Part shown: one piece after another, positions 4,742 through 8,676 of the stretch
Numbering within the stretch: the stretch's first letter is position 1
Layout of the letters: each line of letters opens with the position of its first letter
From: an uncultured Clostridia bacterium
GTDB taxonomy: Bacteria; Bacillota; Clostridia; Christensenellales; Borkfalkiaceae
Assembly (NCBI GenBank): GCA_937915565.1
Contig: CALDMH010000123.1
Span: 1-8,676 of the forward strand
DNA length: 8,676 nt
Direction: 5' to 3'
The notes under the pieces: model-generated
The model's input: only the letters and a program-made list of their open reading frames with translations
Databases searched by the model: none
What the model was told of the DNA's origin: nothing
Position numbers and translations under genes: made by a program

Positions 4742-7129
4742 ATGAAAACGATTCATCTTATCTGCAACGCGCATATAGACCCCGTCTGGCAATGGACGTG
4801 GGACGAGGGCATATCTGCCGCCATAGCCACGTTTAAAAGCGCGGTTAATCTGGCCGACGAATTCGATTATATTTTTTGTCATAACGAATCGCTTTTGTAT
4901 GAAGATATAGAAAAGAAAGCCCCCGAACTGTTTGAAAAAATAAAAACGCTCGTTAAAAAGGGCAAATGGGTTATTGCCGGCGGGTGGTATCTTCAACCGG
5001 ATTGTACGTTGCCGTCGGGCGAAAGCGTCGTCAGGCAGATAGAGGTCGGCAGGAAATATTTTTCGGAAAAATTCGGCGTTACGCCCACCGTTGCCACAAA
5101 TTACGACGCGTTCGGTTGCAGCGTCGGCTTGGTGCAGATACTGAAAAAATGCGGCTATAAGGGTATGCTCGTTTGCAGGCCGAACGGAGAAACGCAGTTT
5201 AAATATCCTTCGAGATTTTTCGATTGGATAGCTCCGGACGGAAGCAGTATAATCGTGTCTTACAGTTCGTCGTACAATTCGCAACTCGGAAAAGCCGTTA
5301 TAAAAATCGGCGATTACGTCCGCGGCGGCGAAACGGGAATGTTAGGCTCGAACGAGGCCGCAAAAAAATCCGCGGAGGAAAACGTGGATTACGTTTTGTG
5401 GGGCGTAGGCAATCACGGCGGCGGACCTTCGAGAAAGGATTTGGCGGATATTGAGAACTTAAAAATCGACGGCGTACGGTTTTTGCACAGTTCGCCCGAA
5501 AAGTTGTTCGACGATAATATCCGCGTCGGCGGGGAAGTAAGAACTTCGCTCGTTCCGTGTATGCCGGGGTGTTATTCCTCGATGTCGAAACTTAAAGCTT
5601 TGCACAGAAAAACCGAAAATCTTTTTTACGCAACCGAAAAAATGCTTGCTCTTGCCGAAGCGGCGGGGCATAAAACGGATTTAACTCAACTGAAAATTGC
5701 GGAAAAGAAGCTCCTTTTATCGGAGTTTCACGATATTTTGCCCGGCACGGTCATCGACGACGGCGAACAGGACGGAACGGAAATGCTCGCAATGGCTTCG
5801 AGGATAATCAAAGATTATCGTTCGGACGCGTTTTTATACCTTGCTATGAGCGATAAACCTGCCGAAAACGGCGAATTTCCCGTTTTTGTGTTCAATTATC
5901 TTCCTTACGAGGTTACAACGCCTATTGAGGCGGAATTTTCTCTTGCCGACCAGAATTGGAGCGAAGAATATCGTTACGTTCCGCACGTTTATTTAAACGG
6001 CGAGGAAATTGATTGTCAGACGATAAAGGAAAGGTCCACGCTTAACCTCGATTGGAGAAAAAGAATAACGTTCGCGGGCAAGTTGAAACCGCTCGGAATA
6101 ACGCGTTTTTCGGTGAGAGTGGAAAAAACGCCCGTAGAAAAACGTTCGTTGCCGGATTATGATTTGAAAGAAGCGATAAAAGGAAGCGTTCTTTTGGGGC
6201 AAATCGGGCTCGAAGCGTATGACGACACGGCAGACCCTTGGGGAATGAGTAACGCGGAACTTACGGAACTCGGTCGTAACCCCGTCGCTTTCAGGGAAAT
6301 GACTAAAAAGGAAAGCGCGGAATTTTGCGGCTTCGGCGGGGAAATAAACCCCGTTCATACGATTGAGGACGGCAGCGTGACGACCGTTATCGAAGGGCTT
6401 TACACGCAAGGGAAAACCAACGCCGTTATCGAATATAAGTTCTATAAACACGAAAAATTCGTCGATTTGAAGGTGCTCGCGGAATACGGGGATAAGAACA
6501 AACTCATTCGCCTTAAAATTCCCGCTCCGAAGGGTTTACCCGTGGGCGACGGGCCTTACGTCGTTGAAGAAAAGCCTTTTATAAAAGAGGCTTGCTTCCA
6601 CAAATGGTGCGGCGTGAAAACCGAACGGGGCGACTATTTCGCCGTGCTTAACGATTGCGTTTACGCAGGAAAGTTTGAGGACGGATACGTAAATATAACT
6701 CTTTTGCGCGGCGCGGGCTATTGTATTCACCCGATTGGCAACAGAGAGCTTTACCCGAAGGACAGGTATTTAAAGAGAATAGAAAACGGAAGGTACGAAT
6801 ACGAATTCCGCATAATGCGCGGCTCGCTTGGCGAAATTTCCTGCGAAGCGCAGGCGTTTAACGAAAAGCCTTACGTTTTGAACGTTTTCCCGACGGGCGG
6901 CGGCAGCGAATATCCGGAAATAAAAACGGATAAGCCGGTGGTTATGTCGGTTTTCAGAAAAACGGAAAACGGGGGTTATGAAATGAGATTTTTCAACCCC
7001 GAAAACGAGGAGAAAACGTTCAACCTCACAGTTAAAGAATTGCGTAAAGAAATAAATATCGGGGCGAACGAAATTCTAACGATTAGAGTGACGGACGAGA
7101 TAATCGTTTGTCACGATAAGATTTTATAA
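4742..7129 (+). CDS. Alpha-mannosidase, glycoside hydrolase family 38
   Basis: GH38 enzymes are zinc-dependent retaining exo-alpha-mannosidases acting on N-glycan or other mannosides. The catalytic domain covers about residues 1-250. The zinc ligands His11 and Asp13 are in NAHIDPVWQW, and the predicted nucleophile Asp122 is in ATNYDAFG. GVGNHGGGPS (221-230) and SEFHDILPGT (327-336) follow, where His330 corresponds to the fourth zinc ligand. A three-helix region (about 280-360) leads into the all-beta C-terminal domains (about 380-795). The 795-residue length is at the short end of the family and looks complete. The segment after the nucleophile reads DAFGC where most members, including the next gene, read DSFGH, so specificity may differ. 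There is no signal peptide, so it should act in the cytoplasm on imported glycans. Ribosome binding site ggaagga (4730-4736) supports the start. It is the first gene of an operon with a paralogue 36 bp downstream. No transporter is in view. Confidence 0.93.
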   Translation: MKTIHLICNAHIDPVWQWTWDEGISAAIATFKSAVNLADEFDYIFCHNESLLYEDIEKKAPELFEKIKTLVKKGKWVIAGGWYLQPDCTLPSGESVVRQIEVGRKYFSEKFGVTPTVATNYDAFGCSVGLVQILKKCGYKGMLVCRPNGETQFKYPSRFFDWIAPDGSSIIVSYSSSYNSQLGKAVIKIGDYVRGGETGMLGSNEAAKKSAEENVDYVLWGVGNHGGGPSRKDLADIENLKIDGVRFLHSSPEKLFDDNIRVGGEVRTSLVPCMPGCYSSMSKLKALHRKTENLFYATEKMLALAEAAGHKTDLTQLKIAEKKLLLSEFHDILPGTVIDDGEQDGTEMLAMASRIIKDYRSDAFLYLAMSDKPAENGEFPVFVFNYLPYEVTTPIEAEFSLADQNWSEEYRYVPHVYLNGEEIDCQTIKERSTLNLDWRKRITFAGKLKPLGITRFSVRVEKTPVEKRSLPDYDLKEAIKGSVLLGQIGLEAYDDTADPWGMSNAELTELGRNPVAFREMTKKESAEFCGFGGEINPVHTIEDGSVTTVIEGLYTQGKTNAVIEYKFYKHEKFVDLKVLAEYGDKNKLIRLKIPAPKGLPVGDGPYVVEEKPFIKEACFHKWCGVKTERGDYFAVLNDCVYAGKFEDGYVNITLLRGAGYCIHPIGNRELYPKDRYLKRIENGRYEYEFRIMRGSLGEISCEAQAFNEKPYVLNVFPTGGGSEYPEIKTDKPVVMSVFRKTENGGYEMRFFNPENEEKTFNLTVKELRKEINIGANEILTIRVTDEIIVCHDKIL

Positions 7130-7165
7130 GTCTGCCTATAAGTCGATTAACAGGGATAAAACGAT

Positions 7166-8676
7166 ATGAAAACATTACATCTGGTATGCAATTCGCATCT
7201 CGACCCCGTTTGGCAATGGGACTGGAACGAAGGGGCGAGCGCGGCTCTCGCAACGTTTTACAGCGCGGTTAAACTCGCCGAAAAATACGATTACGTTTTT
7301 TGCCATAACGAGGTTTTGCTCTACGAATATATCGAAAAGTACGACAAAGAATTGTTCGGCGAAATTCAGCGGCTTGCTCAAATAGGCAAATGGAAGATAA
7401 TCGGGGGTTGGTACGTCCAACCCGACTGCCTTGTTCCGTCCGGCGAATCTTTTATAAGGCAGATAACGACGGGCAGAGAATATTTCGCGAAGAAATTCAA
7501 CGCCCGCCCGACTACGGCTCTCAACTTCGACAGTTTCGGGCATACCAAAGGTCTGCCGCAAATTTTAAAGAAATGCGGCTACGATTCTTACGTTTTCTGC
7601 CGTCCGATGCCGTGGCTTCACCCGCTCGAAAAAGAAGATTTGCCTCACGGTCCGTTTTTATGGAAAGGTTACGACGGCAGTACGGTAAAGGCGTTGAGAG
7701 TTGAGGACGACACGATATATTGTTCGCAGTACGGCCACGCGAAAGAAAATATTATCCGCAAAGAGAAATATTACGACGACCAGGACGATATTTTGATTCT
7801 TTGGGGCGTGGGCAATCACGGCGGCGTTTCGAGCGCGAAAGACCTCGAAGATATAGCCGAACTTCAAGCCGAGAAAAAAGGCGAGTGGAAAATTCTTCAC
7901 ACCACGCTCGAAAATTATTTTGCGGCGGTTAATCCCACTGTCGTTTACGATAAACAGCTCGTTTGTTTCACGAAAACGTATTCGTCGGTCAGCAGTATAA
8001 AGCAGGCGCACGACGAACTCGAAAACACGCTGTATCTTGCCGAAAAAACGTGTTCGGCGGCGGAACTTTCCACCGATTTCAGATACGATAAGGAAGTGTT
8101 CAAAAAAGCCGAAAAAACGCTGTGTCAGATAGAATTTCACGATGTTTTAAGCGGAACGGCGATAAAAACGGGTACGCTTTCGGCGATAAGAAAGGCTCAC
8201 CGAGCGATAGAGGACTTAAAAGAGGAAACGTTCGGCGCGTTCGCCGCAATGGCAAGCCGTTTGCCGAAAGTTACCCCTCGCGACGATAATATCGTGGTGT
8301 TCAATCCCTATCCGTATGAGTATAACGGTTACGTCGAAGCCGAATTTTTCATTGAAGACGCCCTGTTTTCGGACGTCGAAAAATACAAATTAAGGGTTTA
8401 CGATTTGAGCGGTAAAGACGTTCCTTTTCAGTTCATCAAGGAAGAAAGCCTGATAAATATGGACAGAAGAAAACGGCTTTTGTTGAAAGTTTCCGTTCCC
8501 GCGTTCGGCGTTACGTCTTACGGCATAAACAAAACTATCGAGCCGAAAATCAAGGCGGTTAAGGACGACGGAAAGGAAATTATCGTAACGGATAGCGTAA
8601 AAACCGTTGTGATTGACAGAAAAACAGGCTTAATGACCTCGTTTAAGGTTGGCGGCAAGGAATATCTGAGCGGCGG
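7166..8676 (+). CDS. Second alpha-mannosidase, GH38, 3' end beyond window
   Basis: The first 503 codons are present with no stop before the window ends. The catalytic residues are all visible: His11 and Asp13 in NSHLDPVWQW, nucleophile Asp122 in NFDSFGHTKG, GVGNHGG (215-221) and IEFHDVLSGT (322-331) with His325 as the fourth zinc ligand. The beta-sandwich part has begun by about residue 380 (IVVFNPYPYEYNGYVEAEFF). By eye, about 77 of the first 120 residues match the upstream gene without gaps, and similarity then falls sharply between residues 140 and 210, around the substrate-binding loops. This is a tandem duplication that has diverged in specificity. No signal peptide is visible, so it is predicted to be cytoplasmic. 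The start has only a modest ribosome binding site (aggga, 7152-7156) about 9 bp upstream and no promoter of its own, which fits co-transcription with the upstream gene. Confidence 0.92.
   Translation, partial: MKTLHLVCNSHLDPVWQWDWNEGASAALATFYSAVKLAEKYDYVFCHNEVLLYEYIEKYDKELFGEIQRLAQIGKWKIIGGWYVQPDCLVPSGESFIRQITTGREYFAKKFNARPTTALNFDSFGHTKGLPQILKKCGYDSYVFCRPMPWLHPLEKEDLPHGPFLWKGYDGSTVKALRVEDDTIYCSQYGHAKENIIRKEKYYDDQDDILILWGVGNHGGVSSAKDLEDIAELQAEKKGEWKILHTTLENYFAAVNPTVVYDKQLVCFTKTYSSVSSIKQAHDELENTLYLAEKTCSAAELSTDFRYDKEVFKKAEKTLCQIEFHDVLSGTAIKTGTLSAIRKAHRAIEDLKEETFGAFAAMASRLPKVTPRDDNIVVFNPYPYEYNGYVEAEFFIEDALFSDVEKYKLRVYDLSGKDVPFQFIKEESLINMDRRKRLLLKVSVPAFGVTSYGINKTIEPKIKAVKDDGKEIIVTDSVKTVVIDRKTGLMTSFKVGGKEYLSG

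Noticed and set aside
4589..5284. 231-codon open frame on the minus strand
   Set aside because: It lies opposite the GH38 catalytic domain, has no ribosome binding site and no recognisable domain. The plus-strand gene has all catalytic motifs, so this is a shadow frame.
7175..8140. Open frames of 128 and 160 codons on the minus strand
   Set aside because: They mirror the second GH38 gene, whose HxD, DSFGH and FHDVLSGT motifs are intact on the plus strand.

Overview
The window looks like a chromosomal stretch from an uncultured gut-type Clostridia (Firmicutes). The evidence is AGGAGG-type ribosome binding sites, TTG-N17-TATAAT promoters with a TGN extension, a TnpX/TndX-like large serine recombinase, an IS200-type transposase remnant, and cytoplasmic GH38 alpha-mannosidases in tandem. 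No taxonomic marker gene is present, so this placement is an inference.

Region 1 (1 to about 2723) is the right-hand part of a compact integrative element that appears to replicate by rolling circle. In order it holds the 3' part of a two-tyrosine HUH replication initiator (Rep), a 219-bp intergenic region dominated by a long imperfect inverted repeat (613-787, with a perfect 14-bp core), a 66-residue protein of unknown function, and a 541-residue large serine recombinase ending in a hairpin terminator. Rep would nick and replicate an excised circle, and the recombinase would excise and integrate it. The left end lies outside the window.

Region 2 (about 2724 to 2990) is the 3' end of an IS200/IS605-family element. 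It holds the last 43 codons of a Y1 transposase, including its catalytic Tyr, and then about 130 bases made of four successive hairpins, the last being a typical IS right-end hairpin. The reading frame breaks exactly where the Region 1 element stops, so the simplest reading is that the rolling-circle element integrated into tnpA. No nuclease ORF accompanies the structured RNA-like tail.

Region 3 (3010 to 4671) is chromosomal. It carries two separate GNAT acetyltransferase genes, each with its own promoter, and a 101-codon ORF of uncertain origin whose start resembles a nitrilase N-terminus.

Region 4 (4670 to the end) is a glycan-degradation operon: a near-consensus promoter, a complete 795-residue GH38 alpha-mannosidase and, 36 bp later, a second paralogous GH38 gene cut off by the window end. 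Both lack signal peptides, so they should act in the cytoplasm on imported mannosides.
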